Of a stretch of DNA of 64,000 nt, positions 8,047 through 16,783 are shown piece after piece. The stretch comes from Albimonas marina (lineage in GTDB: Bacteria; Pseudomonadota; Alphaproteobacteria; Rhodobacterales; Rhodobacteraceae): the NCBI RefSeq assembly GCF_029223255.1, contig NZ_JARHUC010000004.1:496001-560000 (forward strand), read 5' to 3'. The position numbers and the translations under genes were made by a program. The notes below the pieces were generated by a model. The model searched no databases and had not been told where the DNA came from. It was given only the letters and a program-made list of their open reading frames with translations. The first letter of the stretch is position 1. The number at the start of each line of letters is the position of its first letter.

Positions 8047-8823
8047 TCAGCTTCGCCGCGCGGCCTCGGCCCCGGCGACGGGCGCGCCGGCGCCGGCCGC
8101 GGCCTGGGACGGGCCGCTCGCGGGGGCGTCGCCGCGGGCGGCGGATTCGCGCGCCAGCCGCTCGACCATCGCGGCCATCGAGAAGGCGACGGTGCGCAGC
8201 ACCACCTCGGGGTCCACGCCCCGGTTCAGCCGGTCGCGCATGGGGCCGAAGGCGGTCATGAACACCATCAGGTTGGCCATGATCTCGGCGTGGGGATCGT
8301 CCTCGGGCACGCCGGCGAGGCGGCGCAGGTGCACGGCGAGGTCGGCCATCATCCGCCGCTCCCGCGCGATCATCGCGCGGCGGTCGGCGTCGCGCAGGTG
8401 GGGCACCGCGCGGTAAGAGAGCATGATTCCCTTGCCGTTCGTCCCCCAGAGCTGGCGCAGGTAGTCGACCAGCACCTCCTCCAGCGGCTCGTCCGGGCGG
8501 GCGTCGAGCATCTCGGGCAGGGTGGGGGCGTCGGTGCGGAACCACAGCTTGTTCAGCAGCCGGCGCAGGATGTCGTGCTTGTTGGCGACGTAGTCGTAGA
8601 TGCTGGCCTGGTTCACGCCTGACCGGGCGCAGATGTCCCGGATCGTGGTCGAGGCGAAGCCCTTCTCCAGGAACAGCTCCAGCGAGGCGTCGCAGATCTG
8701 GTCGCGGCGGATCTGGACGAGGTCGGGGTTCTGGATCCCCTCGACCACCGCCTCCGCCAGCTCGGCGCGCGGCTTGCGCCCTGCGCCGGTCCTGCCCCCG
8801 GTCTTCGACTGCTTCGCCGTCAC
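8047..8823 (-). CDS. TetR/AcrR-family transcriptional regulator
   Basis: A TetR regulator of 258 residues. The DNA-binding helix-turn-helix (TIRDICARSGVNQASIYDYVANKHDIL, split here as about residues 60-86) follows a basic N-terminus. The C-terminal ligand domain has no recognisable specificity and ends in an Ala/Gly/Pro-rich tail. The start is GTG. It lies between the CaiB operon and the divergent ABC/carboxylase operon, with CTGAC-N4-GTCAG palindromes in both control regions, so it is the obvious candidate repressor for both and for itself. An acyl-CoA inducer is likely by analogy with regulators of acyl-CoA catabolism, but that is inference. Confidence 0.85.
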   Translation of the reverse strand: MTAKQSKTGGRTGAGRKPRAELAEAVVEGIQNPDLVQIRRDQICDASLELFLEKGFASTTIRDICARSGVNQASIYDYVANKHDILRRLLNKLWFRTDAPTLPEMLDARPDEPLEEVLVDYLRQLWGTNGKGIMLSYRAVPHLRDADRRAMIARERRMMADLAVHLRRLAGVPEDDPHAEIMANLMVFMTAFGPMRDRLNRGVDPEVVLRTVAFSMAAMVERLARESAARGDAPASGPSQAAAGAGAPVAGAEAARRS

Positions 8824-8944
8824 GCGAACGTTCTCCGATGTCCCCGGCGGCCGAGCCTAGGGGCCGCCCGGAGGCGGCGCAAGCGAGGCGCCGGGCGCGC
8901 GCCGCCCGGGTGCGACCGATTCTGCTGACCGGCCGGCAGGCGGC

Positions 8945-9001
8945 TTGACGCTCCAAGGCGCCCTCTGTAGCCTGACAAGCGTCAGCCTGTCGACCGTCAG
9001 G
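8945..9001 (+). promoter_or_regulatory. Promoter and tandem operator of the ABC/carboxylase operon
   Basis: TTGACG (8945-8950), a 17-base spacer and TAGCCT (8968-8973) form a plausible sigma-70 promoter. CTGACAAGCGTCAG (8972-8985) overlaps the -10 box. It is followed at once by an imperfect second copy, CCTGTCGACCGTCAGG (8986-9001). The TetR gene runs the other way from 8823, so the same site could also autoregulate it. Confidence 0.7.
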
Positions 9002-9069
9002 AATCGTTCCGGGGTCGGCGGCGCGCACCAGACAGGGGTCAACCCTGCGGACTGCGGGAGGAGAACGAC

Positions 9070-9186
9070 ATGAGCGTGGCGACACGCGAGCGCGCGCGGC
9101 CGGTCCGCGACGCGCAGCGAGCGGCCGTCTGCGGACGCGCCATCATCACCCGTCTTCCGGTCGGCCGGGGCCTGTCCGCCGCATGA
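9070..9186 (+). CDS. 38-residue leader ORF coupled to the ABC operon
   Basis: This ATG is preceded by an excellent ribosome site (GGGAGGAGAACGAC). The 38 codons are arginine- and alanine-rich with one cysteine (AAVCGRAII). The stop TGA overlaps the ATG of the first ABC ATPase as ATGA. That ATPase has no ribosome site of its own (GGCCTGTCCGCCGC precedes it), so its translation probably depends on this ORF. It has no known family. It may be a regulatory leader, or only a translation-initiation aid. Confidence 0.55.
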   Translation: MSVATRERARPVRDAQRAAVCGRAIITRLPVGRGLSAA

Positions 9187-10247
9187 GCGTCGAGGCCGGA
9201 CTCGCCCCCCGCCCCTCCGCCGCCGCGCGCACCGACGCGGCCTCCGCCCCCCTTCTTTCGGTCGAGGGGCTGGGCATCGCCTTCGGCCCGCGCCGCGGCT
9301 TCGGCGGCGTGCGCGTGACCGAGGGGGTCGACTTCCAGATCGCCCGCGGCGAGCGCGTGGGCCTGGTGGGCGAAAGCGGCTGCGGCAAGACCGTCACCGG
9401 CCTCGCCCTGATGCGCCTGCTGCCGCCCTCGGCGCGCATCGACGGCCGGGTGATGCTGGACGGCGAGAACCTGCTGACCGCCTCGGCCTCGCGGATGCGG
9501 CGGATGCGGGGCGCGAAGATCGCGATGATCTTCCAGGAGCCGATGACCGCGCTCGACCCCGTGTTCACCATCGGCGAGCAGATCGGCGAGGCGCTGCGCA
9601 TCCACAAGACCGTCTCCAAGGCCGAGGAGAAGGAGCGGGTGATCGAGGCGCTGGCCGAGGTCGGCATCCCCGCCCCCGCCCGCCGGGCGCAGGAATACCC
9701 CCACCAGCTGTCGGGCGGCATGCGCCAGCGCGCGATGATCGCCATGGCGCTGGTCTGCCGGCCGGAGCTGATCATCGCCGACGAGCCGACGACCGCGCTC
9801 GACGTCACCATCCAGGCCCAGATCATGGACCTGCTGGCGCGCCTGTCGGAGGAGACGGGCACCGCACTTCTGTTCATCACCCACGACCTGGGCGTGGTGG
9901 CCGAGACCTGCACCCGCATGATCACCATGTACGCGGGCCAGGTGGTCGAGGACGCGCCGGTGGACGAGGCGCTGATGCGCCCGCGCCATCCCTACACCTC
10001 GGGGCTGCTGCGCTCGCTTCCCCAGCTCAACCGCGGGCTGGACGAGGACGGGCGACGCTCCTTCGCCTTCATCCCCGGCCGCGTGCCCTCGCCCATGGCG
10101 ATGCCCGAGGGCTGCCGCTTCCGCGACCGCTGCGCCTACGCCGAGGCGGGCTGCGAACGCCCGCAGGTCCTCGACGACGTGGCGCCCGGCCGCCGGGCCC
10201 GCTGCCGCCGCACCTCCGAACTGACCCTTCCGGGAGCCGTCGATTGA
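9183..10247 (+). CDS. ABC transporter ATP-binding protein, DppD/OppD type
   Basis: One of two ATPases of a peptide/nickel-type (PepT family) importer, 354 residues. It has Walker A GESGCGKT at 63-70, signature LSGGMRQR near 177-184, Walker B LIIADEPTTALD near 196 and the H-loop in FITHDLGVV. The oligopeptide-transporter C-terminal extension with clustered cysteines (CRFRDRCAYAEAGC) may hold an Fe-S cluster, as in DppD. The start overlaps the leader ORF and the stop overlaps the next ATPase, giving tight coupling in the operon. Confidence 0.92.
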   Translation: MSVEAGLAPRPSAAARTDAASAPLLSVEGLGIAFGPRRGFGGVRVTEGVDFQIARGERVGLVGESGCGKTVTGLALMRLLPPSARIDGRVMLDGENLLTASASRMRRMRGAKIAMIFQEPMTALDPVFTIGEQIGEALRIHKTVSKAEEKERVIEALAEVGIPAPARRAQEYPHQLSGGMRQRAMIAMALVCRPELIIADEPTTALDVTIQAQIMDLLARLSEETGTALLFITHDLGVVAETCTRMITMYAGQVVEDAPVDEALMRPRHPYTSGLLRSLPQLNRGLDEDGRRSFAFIPGRVPSPMAMPEGCRFRDRCAYAEAGCERPQVLDDVAPGRRARCRRTSELTLPGAVD

Positions 10248-11290
10248 GCGCCGCCCCTTCCCCCGCCGCCGCCTCCGCCGTTTCCGCCGGGACCGAAACG
10301 CCGGTCGTCCGGGTCGCGGGCCTGCGGATCCTGTTCCCCTCGCTCGACGGCTCCGACACGGTGAAGGCCGTGGACGGGGTCGATTTCGAGATCCGCCCCG
10401 CCGAGACCTTCGGGATCATCGGCGAGAGCGGCTCGGGCAAATCGACCATCGGCCGGGCGCTGGTGGGGCTGCTCGATGCAACGGAAGGCGTGATCGAGCT
10501 CGACGGCCGCACGCTGGACTCGGTCCCCCGGCGGGACCGGCGCAAGGTGCGCCAGGCCTACCAGATCGTCTTCCAGGATCCCCATGCCGCGCTGAACCCG
10601 CGCATGACCCTGATGGAGAGCCTGACCGAGCCCCTGCGCATCCGCGGCGGCGTTGCCGAGGACGAGATGCGCCGCCTCGCGCAGGAGAGCATGGAGCGCG
10701 TGGGCCTGCGCGCCGAGATGCTGGCGCGCTATCCGCACGAGCTGTCGGGCGGCCAGAAGCAGCGCGCCAACATCGCCCGCCTGCTGCCGCTGAACCCCCG
10801 CCTGATCGTCTGCGACGAGGTGGTGGCCGCGCTCGACGTGTCGATCCGCGGGGAGGTGCTGAACCTCTTCGCCGACCTGCAGCGCGACTTCGGCATCGCC
10901 TACGCCTTCATCGCCCATGACATCGCGGTGGTGGCCCAGGTCTCGGACCGGATCGCGGTGACCTACCTGGGGCGCTTCATGGAGGTCGGCCCCGCCGAGG
11001 CGGTGACCGAGAGGCCCCTGCACCCCTACACCACCGCGCTGCTGTCGGCCGAGCCGCGCCCGCTGCCCGCCCACCTGCGCGAGGCGCGCCGGATCGACCT
11101 GAAGGGCGAGATCCCCAGCCCCGTCGATCCGCCCTCGGGCTGCCGCTTCCGCACCCGCTGCCCCTGGGCGCAGGAGCGTTGCGCGGCCGAGGTCCCGGAC
11201 TGGCGCGAGCTGCGCCCCGACCACTACGTCGCCTGCCATTTCGCCGGTCCCGACGGGATCGAGACGGCGATGACCCAGGCGGACGACTGA
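10244..11290 (+). CDS. ABC transporter ATP-binding protein, DppF/OppF type
   Basis: The second ATPase of the importer, 348 residues. It has Walker A GESGSGKS at 60-67, signature LSGGQKQR at about 167-174, the Walker B stretch LIVCDEVVAALD, and the C-terminal cysteine cluster CRFRTRCPWAQERC. Walker B has CDEVVAALD where CDEPVSALD is usual, a conservative change beside the catalytic glutamate. The start is TTG, overlapping the previous stop as TTGA, with CGGGAG just upstream. It pairs with DppD as a heterodimer that drives the two permeases downstream. Confidence 0.92.
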   Translation: MSAAPSPAAASAVSAGTETPVVRVAGLRILFPSLDGSDTVKAVDGVDFEIRPAETFGIIGESGSGKSTIGRALVGLLDATEGVIELDGRTLDSVPRRDRRKVRQAYQIVFQDPHAALNPRMTLMESLTEPLRIRGGVAEDEMRRLAQESMERVGLRAEMLARYPHELSGGQKQRANIARLLPLNPRLIVCDEVVAALDVSIRGEVLNLFADLQRDFGIAYAFIAHDIAVVAQVSDRIAVTYLGRFMEVGPAEAVTERPLHPYTTALLSAEPRPLPAHLREARRIDLKGEIPSPVDPPSGCRFRTRCPWAQERCAAEVPDWRELRPDHYVACHFAGPDGIETAMTQADD

Positions 11291-11401
11291 CGACCAGGAC
11301 GCGACGCCGGGCGGGGGAGAGCGGCCCCCCGCCCGACGACGAGACCCCCGCGAGAGCGTCGCGAAAGGCGCCGATGCGGACCCCGGAGGAGGAAAGACGA
11401 C

Positions 11402-12979
11402 GTGACCGACAGGTTCGAGAAACAGGGCGTGCTGGCCCATCTGCCCCCGCTGAGACGCCGCCAGTTCCTGGCCGGCGCGGCGGCGCTTTCGGCGCTGGGC
11501 GCGGCCGGGGTGCCGCTGCGCGCGGGCGCGGCGCCCTCGGGCAACCTGCGGGTGATGGCGAACGCCAACCCCTCGAGCCTCGATCCCGCCACGGGCGGCG
11601 CGGGCTCGGATCACGTCTTCCTCTACTGCTTCTACGACACGCTGGTGGACTGGGACTTCGCGACCCTCGCCCCCCAGCCGGGCCTGGCCGAGAGCTGGGA
11701 GTTCACCGATCCCCAGACCCTGGTCTTCAAGCTGCGCGAGGGCGTGAGCTTCCACGACGGCACGCCCTTCGACGCCGCCGCGGTGGTCTTCAACCTGGAG
11801 CGCAACCGCTCCGCCGCGCTGTCGAACATCAAGAAGGACCTCGGCAGCGTCGAGAGCGTCGAGGCGACGGGCGCGCATGAGGTGACCCTCAGGCTCTCGG
11901 CCCCCGACACCGCGCTGCCGCTGATCCTGTCGGACCGCGCGGGAATGATGATCTCCCCCGCCGCGCTGGGCAACGATCCCGAGGCCAAGGTCGACCGCGA
12001 GCCGGTGGGGACGGGCCCGTGGAAATTCACCGGCTGGACCGACGGCGAGAAGGTGACCGGCGAGGCGAACCCCGACCACTGGCGCGACGGCATCCCCAAG
12101 GTCGAAAGCATCGAGCTTCAGATCATCCCCGAGCGCGCCACGGCGCTGCGCGCGGCGCAGTCCGGCCAGGCCGACATCGCCTACCAGATCGCCGAGCAGC
12201 AGAAGGTGCTGATCGAGCGGATGCCGACGCTGGCGCTCGCCTTCGGCCCGACGCTCTACGTCTACCAGCTCTATCTCAACGCCTCCCGCGGGCCGCTGTC
12301 GGATCCGCGGATCCGCAAGGCGATGACCATGGCCATCGACCGCGACGCCTGGGTGAAGGCGACCCAGGCCGGGGTGGGCGAGCCCGCGCACATGAACCTG
12401 CCCAAGGCCCACTGGGCCTGGTCGGAGGCGGCGGCGAAGCACACGCAGTACGACCTCGACATGGCCAGGTCGCTGATGAAGGAGGCCGGCGTCGAGGGCG
12501 GCTTCGAGCTCGACTTCCGCGGCTACACCGACCAGGCCTCGGTGCAGCGCTCGGAGGTGATGCTCGAGCAGCTGGGCAAGCTCAACATCACCGGGCGCTT
12601 CACCAACGGCACCATCGCCGAGACCTCGTCGCGCTTCTTCTCGGCGGAGAAGGCGGGCGACGTCCTGCTCTCGGCCTGGACCGGGCGGCCGGACCCGAGC
12701 CTGACCTACTCGCTGCTCTACTCGGAAAGCTCCTACTACAACCCCGGCCGCGTGGCCCCGCCCGAGGGGTTCGAGGCGGCGATGGCCGACAGCCGCGCCT
12801 CCGCCGACCAGGCCAAGCGCGCAGAGGCGCTGGGACGCGCGCAGGAGCTGGTGATGGACGCCGCCCTGACCATCCCGCTGAGCATCCGCTACGAGGTCGA
12901 CGCGCTGTCGACCAAGGTTCAGGGCTATTCGGCCAACCTGCTGGGCAAGCCGAAGTTCCTGCACGTCGGCCTGGGCTGA
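11402..12979 (+). CDS. ABC transporter substrate-binding protein (family 5), copy 1
   Basis: A periplasmic solute-binding protein of 525 residues of the DppA/OppA family. A twin-arginine signal (PLRRRQFLAGAAALSALGAAG, residues about 17-37) and an AxA-like cleavage site near GAAP precede the mature domain. The fold is visible in FHDGTPFDAAAVVFNLER and in the C-terminal bilobal region. The start is GTG behind GGAGGAGGAAAGACGAC. It is clearly paralogous to the next gene, with long shared runs such as RAGMM, PERATA and AWTGRPDP, so the two arose by tandem duplication. The ligand may be a peptide, a glycoside or another organic acid conjugate. Confidence 0.9.
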   Translation: MTDRFEKQGVLAHLPPLRRRQFLAGAAALSALGAAGVPLRAGAAPSGNLRVMANANPSSLDPATGGAGSDHVFLYCFYDTLVDWDFATLAPQPGLAESWEFTDPQTLVFKLREGVSFHDGTPFDAAAVVFNLERNRSAALSNIKKDLGSVESVEATGAHEVTLRLSAPDTALPLILSDRAGMMISPAALGNDPEAKVDREPVGTGPWKFTGWTDGEKVTGEANPDHWRDGIPKVESIELQIIPERATALRAAQSGQADIAYQIAEQQKVLIERMPTLALAFGPTLYVYQLYLNASRGPLSDPRIRKAMTMAIDRDAWVKATQAGVGEPAHMNLPKAHWAWSEAAAKHTQYDLDMARSLMKEAGVEGGFELDFRGYTDQASVQRSEVMLEQLGKLNITGRFTNGTIAETSSRFFSAEKAGDVLLSAWTGRPDPSLTYSLLYSESSYYNPGRVAPPEGFEAAMADSRASADQAKRAEALGRAQELVMDAALTIPLSIRYEVDALSTKVQGYSANLLGKPKFLHVGLG

Positions 12980-13002
12980 GGCCCGCCGACGAGACCCCAC
13001 CC

Positions 13003-13025
13003 GCGCGCCCGGTTCCCGGGCGCGC
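13003..13025 (+). terminator. Hairpin after binding-protein copy 1
   Basis: A 10-bp perfect stem (GCGCGCCCGG) has a 3-base loop, 24 bases after the stop and without a T-tract. It is more likely an mRNA-stabilising or attenuating structure between operon genes than a full terminator. Confidence 0.5.
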
Positions 13026-13083
13026 AGACCTCGCCCGACACGGTCGCGAAGACGGCCGGGGCGCCCCACAGGGAGGACGATCG

Positions 13084-14670
13084 ATGGATGACAAGCTGAA
13101 GAAGATGAAACTGGAGGGGATGCTCGCGCATCTGCCGCCCCTGCGCCGCCGCCAGTTCCTGGCCGGCGCCGCCGCCGCCGCGGGCGTCGGCGCGCTGGGC
13201 CTGCCGCGCATGGCGGCCGCCCAGTCGGGGAACACGCTGCGCATCTCCAGCTACACCAACCCCTCCTCGATGGACCCGGCGATCGGCGGCAACGGCGGCG
13301 ACCACGTCTATCTGTGGAACTTCTACGACACGCTGATCGAGTGGGACTTCCAGACGCTGGCCCCGATCCCGAGCCTGGCCAAGGCGTTCGAGTTCACCGA
13401 TCCCCAGACCCTGGTGCTGACCCTCGAGGAAGGCGTGACCTTCCATGACGGCTCGCCCTTCAACGCCGAGGCGGTGGTCTTCAACCTCGAGCGCAACCGC
13501 TCGGCCGAGACCTCGAACGTGAAGCCCGACCTCGCCACGATCGAGAGCACCGAGGCGACCGGCGAGTTCGAGGTGACCATCCGCCTCAAGCAGCCCGACA
13601 CCGCCCTGCCGCTGATCCTGTCGGATCGCGCGGGCATGATGGTCTCGCCCACCGCGCTGGGCAACGACCCCGAGGCCAACGTCAACCGCAACGCGGTCGG
13701 CGCGGGCCCGTGGAAGTTCGTCTCCTGGACCGACCACGACAAGGTCGAGGGCACGCGCAACGAGAACTACTGGCGCGAAGGCCAGCCGGCGATGGACAAT
13801 CTGCTGATGACCATCACGCCCGAGCGCGCGACCGCCATGCGCGCCGTGCAGTCGGGCCAGTCCGACCTCGCCTATTCCCTGGCCGAGACCCAGAAGACGC
13901 TGATCGAGCGGCTGCCCAACCTCAAGCTGATCGAGGGGCCGACGGTCTACATCTACCAGCTCTACCTCAACCGCTCCCGCGGGCCGCTGCAGGACGCGAA
14001 GGTCCGCCAGGCCCTGCAGCTCGCCATCGACCGGGAGGCCTACGTCGCCGCCACCCAGGCCGGCGTGGGCGAGCCGGCGCGCATGTTCCTGCCGCAGGCC
14101 CACTGGGCCTATTCCGAGAACGCGGCCGAGCATGTCTACTTCGACCTCGACAAGGCCAAGTTCCTGATGAAGGAGGCCGGGCTCGAAAGCGGCTTCGAGA
14201 TCGACTTCGTCAGCTACACCGACCAGGCCTTCGTGCAGCGCCAGGAGGTGGTGCTCGAGCAGCTCTCCAAGATCAACGTGACCGGGACGTTCCGCAACGG
14301 GCCGGTCCCCGACATCGTCTCGCGCTTCATGGGCAAGGAGAAGTCGGGCGACTCGATGCTCTCGGCCTGGACCGGGCGGCCGGATCCGACCCAGACCTAC
14401 GACCTGCTGTTCTCGGAGAACTCGTTCTACAACCCCGGCCGGACCCCGCCGCCCGAGGGCTTCGTCGAGGCGCTCGCCGAGACCCGCGCCACCTCCGAGC
14501 AGGACAAGCGCAAGGCCGCCTTCGACAAGCTGCAGACCATCGTCATGCGCGAGGCTTTGGCGATCACGCTCTCGGTCCGCTACGAGGTCGACGTGGCCAC
14601 CACCAAGGTCTCGGGCTTCGAGCCGAACCTGCTGGGCAAGCCCAAGTTCCGCAACGTGAAGGTCGGCTGA
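13084..14670 (+). CDS. ABC transporter substrate-binding protein (family 5), copy 2
   Basis: A second family-5 solute-binding protein, 528 residues, start ATG behind GGGAGGACGATCG. It has the same LAHLPPLRRRQFLAGAAA twin-arginine leader as copy 1 and aligns with it over its whole length. Conserved segments include SSMDPAIGGNGGDHVY, VTFHDGSPFNAEAVVFNLER and AWTGRPDP. Two binding proteins feeding one permease set suggest two related ligands or two affinities. It lies between copy 1 and the permeases; each binding-protein gene is followed by a strong hairpin. Confidence 0.9.
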   Translation: MDDKLKKMKLEGMLAHLPPLRRRQFLAGAAAAAGVGALGLPRMAAAQSGNTLRISSYTNPSSMDPAIGGNGGDHVYLWNFYDTLIEWDFQTLAPIPSLAKAFEFTDPQTLVLTLEEGVTFHDGSPFNAEAVVFNLERNRSAETSNVKPDLATIESTEATGEFEVTIRLKQPDTALPLILSDRAGMMVSPTALGNDPEANVNRNAVGAGPWKFVSWTDHDKVEGTRNENYWREGQPAMDNLLMTITPERATAMRAVQSGQSDLAYSLAETQKTLIERLPNLKLIEGPTVYIYQLYLNRSRGPLQDAKVRQALQLAIDREAYVAATQAGVGEPARMFLPQAHWAYSENAAEHVYFDLDKAKFLMKEAGLESGFEIDFVSYTDQAFVQRQEVVLEQLSKINVTGTFRNGPVPDIVSRFMGKEKSGDSMLSAWTGRPDPTQTYDLLFSENSFYNPGRTPPPEGFVEALAETRATSEQDKRKAAFDKLQTIVMREALAITLSVRYEVDVATTKVSGFEPNLLGKPKFRNVKVG

Positions 14671-14680
14671 GGCCGAAACA

Positions 14681-14708
14681 GCGCCGCGCGGAGCCCTCCG
14701 CGCGGCGC
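14681..14708 (+). terminator. Hairpin after binding-protein copy 2
   Basis: A 13-bp perfect stem (GCGCCGCGCGGAG and complement) lies 10 bases after the stop, before the first permease gene. It has no T-tract. It is a typical position for an RNA structure that keeps binding-protein mRNA more abundant than permease mRNA. Confidence 0.5.
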
Positions 14709-14739
14709 CCCCTGTCCCCCAGCGATCGGAAGGTTCGAC

Positions 14740-15699
14740 GTGCTCAACCCGCTCCAGCGCCGGATGCTGCGCCGCCGCCTTTTGCAGGCGATCCCGGTGC
14801 TGTTCCTGGCCACCTTCTCCGTCTTCATGCTGATGAAGCTGCTGCCCGGCGACGTGGCGGTGGTCCTCGCCGGCGAGCAGGCCACAGACGAGCGCATCGC
14901 CGAGATCCGGGAGATCTACGGGCTGAACCGCCCGCTGCTGGTGCAATACGGCGACTGGGTGCTGGGGGCGTTGCAGGGGGACCTGTCGCAATCCCTGCTC
15001 TCGGGCGAGGAGATCGGCACCACCATCGCCCGGGTCTTTCCCAACACGATGTTCATCGTGGCCTACGCGATCCTGATCTCGATCGTGCTGGGCGTGCCGC
15101 TGGGCGTGCTGGCGGCCAGCCGGCCCAACACCTGGGTCGACAAGTTCGTGATGACCTTCTCGTCCGTGGGGGTCGCGCTGCCGAACTTCTGGCTGGCGAT
15201 GATCTTCGTGGGCGCCTTCGCGCTGAACCGCGCCTGGCTGCCCGCCACCGGCTTCGTCCCCCCGCAGGAGGATCTGTGGGCCGCCATCTCCCACTCGACC
15301 CTTCCCGCCGTCGCCCTGGCGGCCTCGGGCGTGGCGGAGGTGGCGCGGCAGCTGCGCTCCTCGCTGGTCGAGATCCTGCAGTCGCAGCACTTCCGCACCC
15401 TGCACGCCAAGGGCCTGCACCCGCGCGCGATGCTGTGGCGGCACGGGCTGCGCAACGTCTCGGTCAACCTGCTGACCGTCATCTCGCTGCTGGTGAACCG
15501 GACGCTGGCCGCCACTGTGGTGGTCGAGGCGGTGTTCGCCATTCCCGGCATGGGCACCACGATGGTCAACGCCACGCTGCAGCGCGACTTCCCGGTCGTG
15601 CAGGGGGTGGTGCTGATGATGGTGCTGACGGTCATCACCGTGAACCTGATCACCGACATGCTCTACAGCGTGCTTGACCCGAGGATCGGCCAGAAATGA
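14740..15699 (+). CDS. ABC transporter permease, DppB/OppB type
   Basis: An inner-membrane permease of 319 residues. It has an N-terminal membrane helix (LLQAIPVLFLATFSVFMLMKLLPGD), the DppB-type LNRPLLVQYGDW loop, about five more helices, and the EAVFAIPGMG segment near the C-terminus that contacts the ATPase. The start is GTG preceded by CGGAAGG. The stop overlaps the next permease as ATGA. It forms the channel with the following gene. Confidence 0.92.
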   Translation: MLNPLQRRMLRRRLLQAIPVLFLATFSVFMLMKLLPGDVAVVLAGEQATDERIAEIREIYGLNRPLLVQYGDWVLGALQGDLSQSLLSGEEIGTTIARVFPNTMFIVAYAILISIVLGVPLGVLAASRPNTWVDKFVMTFSSVGVALPNFWLAMIFVGAFALNRAWLPATGFVPPQEDLWAAISHSTLPAVALAASGVAEVARQLRSSLVEILQSQHFRTLHAKGLHPRAMLWRHGLRNVSVNLLTVISLLVNRTLAATVVVEAVFAIPGMGTTMVNATLQRDFPVVQGVVLMMVLTVITVNLITDMLYSVLDPRIGQK

Positions 15700-16709
15700 C
15701 CTCCGCTCCCCGACCCGCCCCCGCGCCTGACGCGGCGCCCGAGGCCCCGCGCCCCGATCCCGCCCCCTCGGCCGTCGCCGCCGCGCGGCAGGCCTCCCCC
15801 GGCGCGACCGCGGCGGCGGGCAAGGCGCCGGCCGCCCGCTCCATCGCCGACGTGGCGCCCGTCCGCCGCTCCTTCGGCCGCAAGGTCCGGGACTGGGGAG
15901 CGGACGATCCGCTGGCCGTCGGCGCGCTGATCGTGCTGCTGGCGATCGTCGCCTGCTCGATCTTCGCGCCCTGGATCGCGCCCTACGACCCGACCTTCCA
16001 GGACTACGGCAAGATCCTGATGCCGCCCTCGCCCGAGTATCCGCTGGGCACCGACGACCTGGGCCGCGACGTGCTCAGCCGCCTGATCCACGGGGCCTCG
16101 GCTTCCGTCTACGCGGCCTTCCTCGCGGTCGGCGTGGCGGCGGTGCTGGGCATCCCCGTGGGCCTGATCGCGGGCTACGCCGGCGGCTGGGTCGACGACG
16201 CGATCAGCCGGATCATCGACACGTTCCTGTCGTTCCCCGCCATCGTGCTCGCCATCGCGGTGACCGGCGTGCTGGGGATCGGGCTGACCAACGCGATGAT
16301 CTCGGTCGGCATCGTCTTCGCCCCGCAGCTCGCCCGCCTCGCCCGCGCCCGCGCGCTGGTCCTGAAGCAGGAGCTCTACGTGGATGCGGCCCGCTGCTTC
16401 GGCGCCTCGCCGACGCGGATCCTGTGGAAGCACGTGCTGCCCAACGCCATCCAGCCGGTGCTGGTGCAGATGACGCTGCTGATGGCGGTCGCCCTGCTGG
16501 CCGAGGCGTCGCTGTCGTTCCTCGGCCTCGGGATGCAGCCGCCCGAGCCGTCCTGGGGCGGCATGATCGCGCGCGCCTACCTCTACATGCAGATCGCGCC
16601 CGAGCAGATGTACGCCCCCGGCCTCGCGATCCTCGCGACCGCGCTTGCCTTCAACACGCTGGGCGAGAGCCTGCGCGAGGCGATGGACCCCACCTCGGCC
16701 AAGAGCTGA
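15696..16709 (+). CDS. ABC transporter permease, DppC/OppC type
   Basis: The second permease, 337 residues. A long Pro/Ala-rich cytoplasmic N-terminus of about 55 residues is unusual. It is followed by the DppC-type start of the membrane domain (DPLAVGALIVLLAIVACSIF), the loop PPSPEYPLGTDDLGRDVLSRL, and the ATPase-coupling EAALSFLGLG-like motif here EASLSFLGLGMQPPEPSWG. ATGA overlap with the previous gene. It completes a full importer: two ATPases, two permeases and two binding proteins. Confidence 0.92.
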   Translation: MTSAPRPAPAPDAAPEAPRPDPAPSAVAAARQASPGATAAAGKAPAARSIADVAPVRRSFGRKVRDWGADDPLAVGALIVLLAIVACSIFAPWIAPYDPTFQDYGKILMPPSPEYPLGTDDLGRDVLSRLIHGASASVYAAFLAVGVAAVLGIPVGLIAGYAGGWVDDAISRIIDTFLSFPAIVLAIAVTGVLGIGLTNAMISVGIVFAPQLARLARARALVLKQELYVDAARCFGASPTRILWKHVLPNAIQPVLVQMTLLMAVALLAEASLSFLGLGMQPPEPSWGGMIARAYLYMQIAPEQMYAPGLAILATALAFNTLGESLREAMDPTSAKS

Positions 16710-16783
16710 GCCCCGACCTGTCCCGGCGCGCCCCGCCCCTCCCGCGGGGGCGCGCCGGCCCCGTTTCCAGGAGATCCCCCCGA

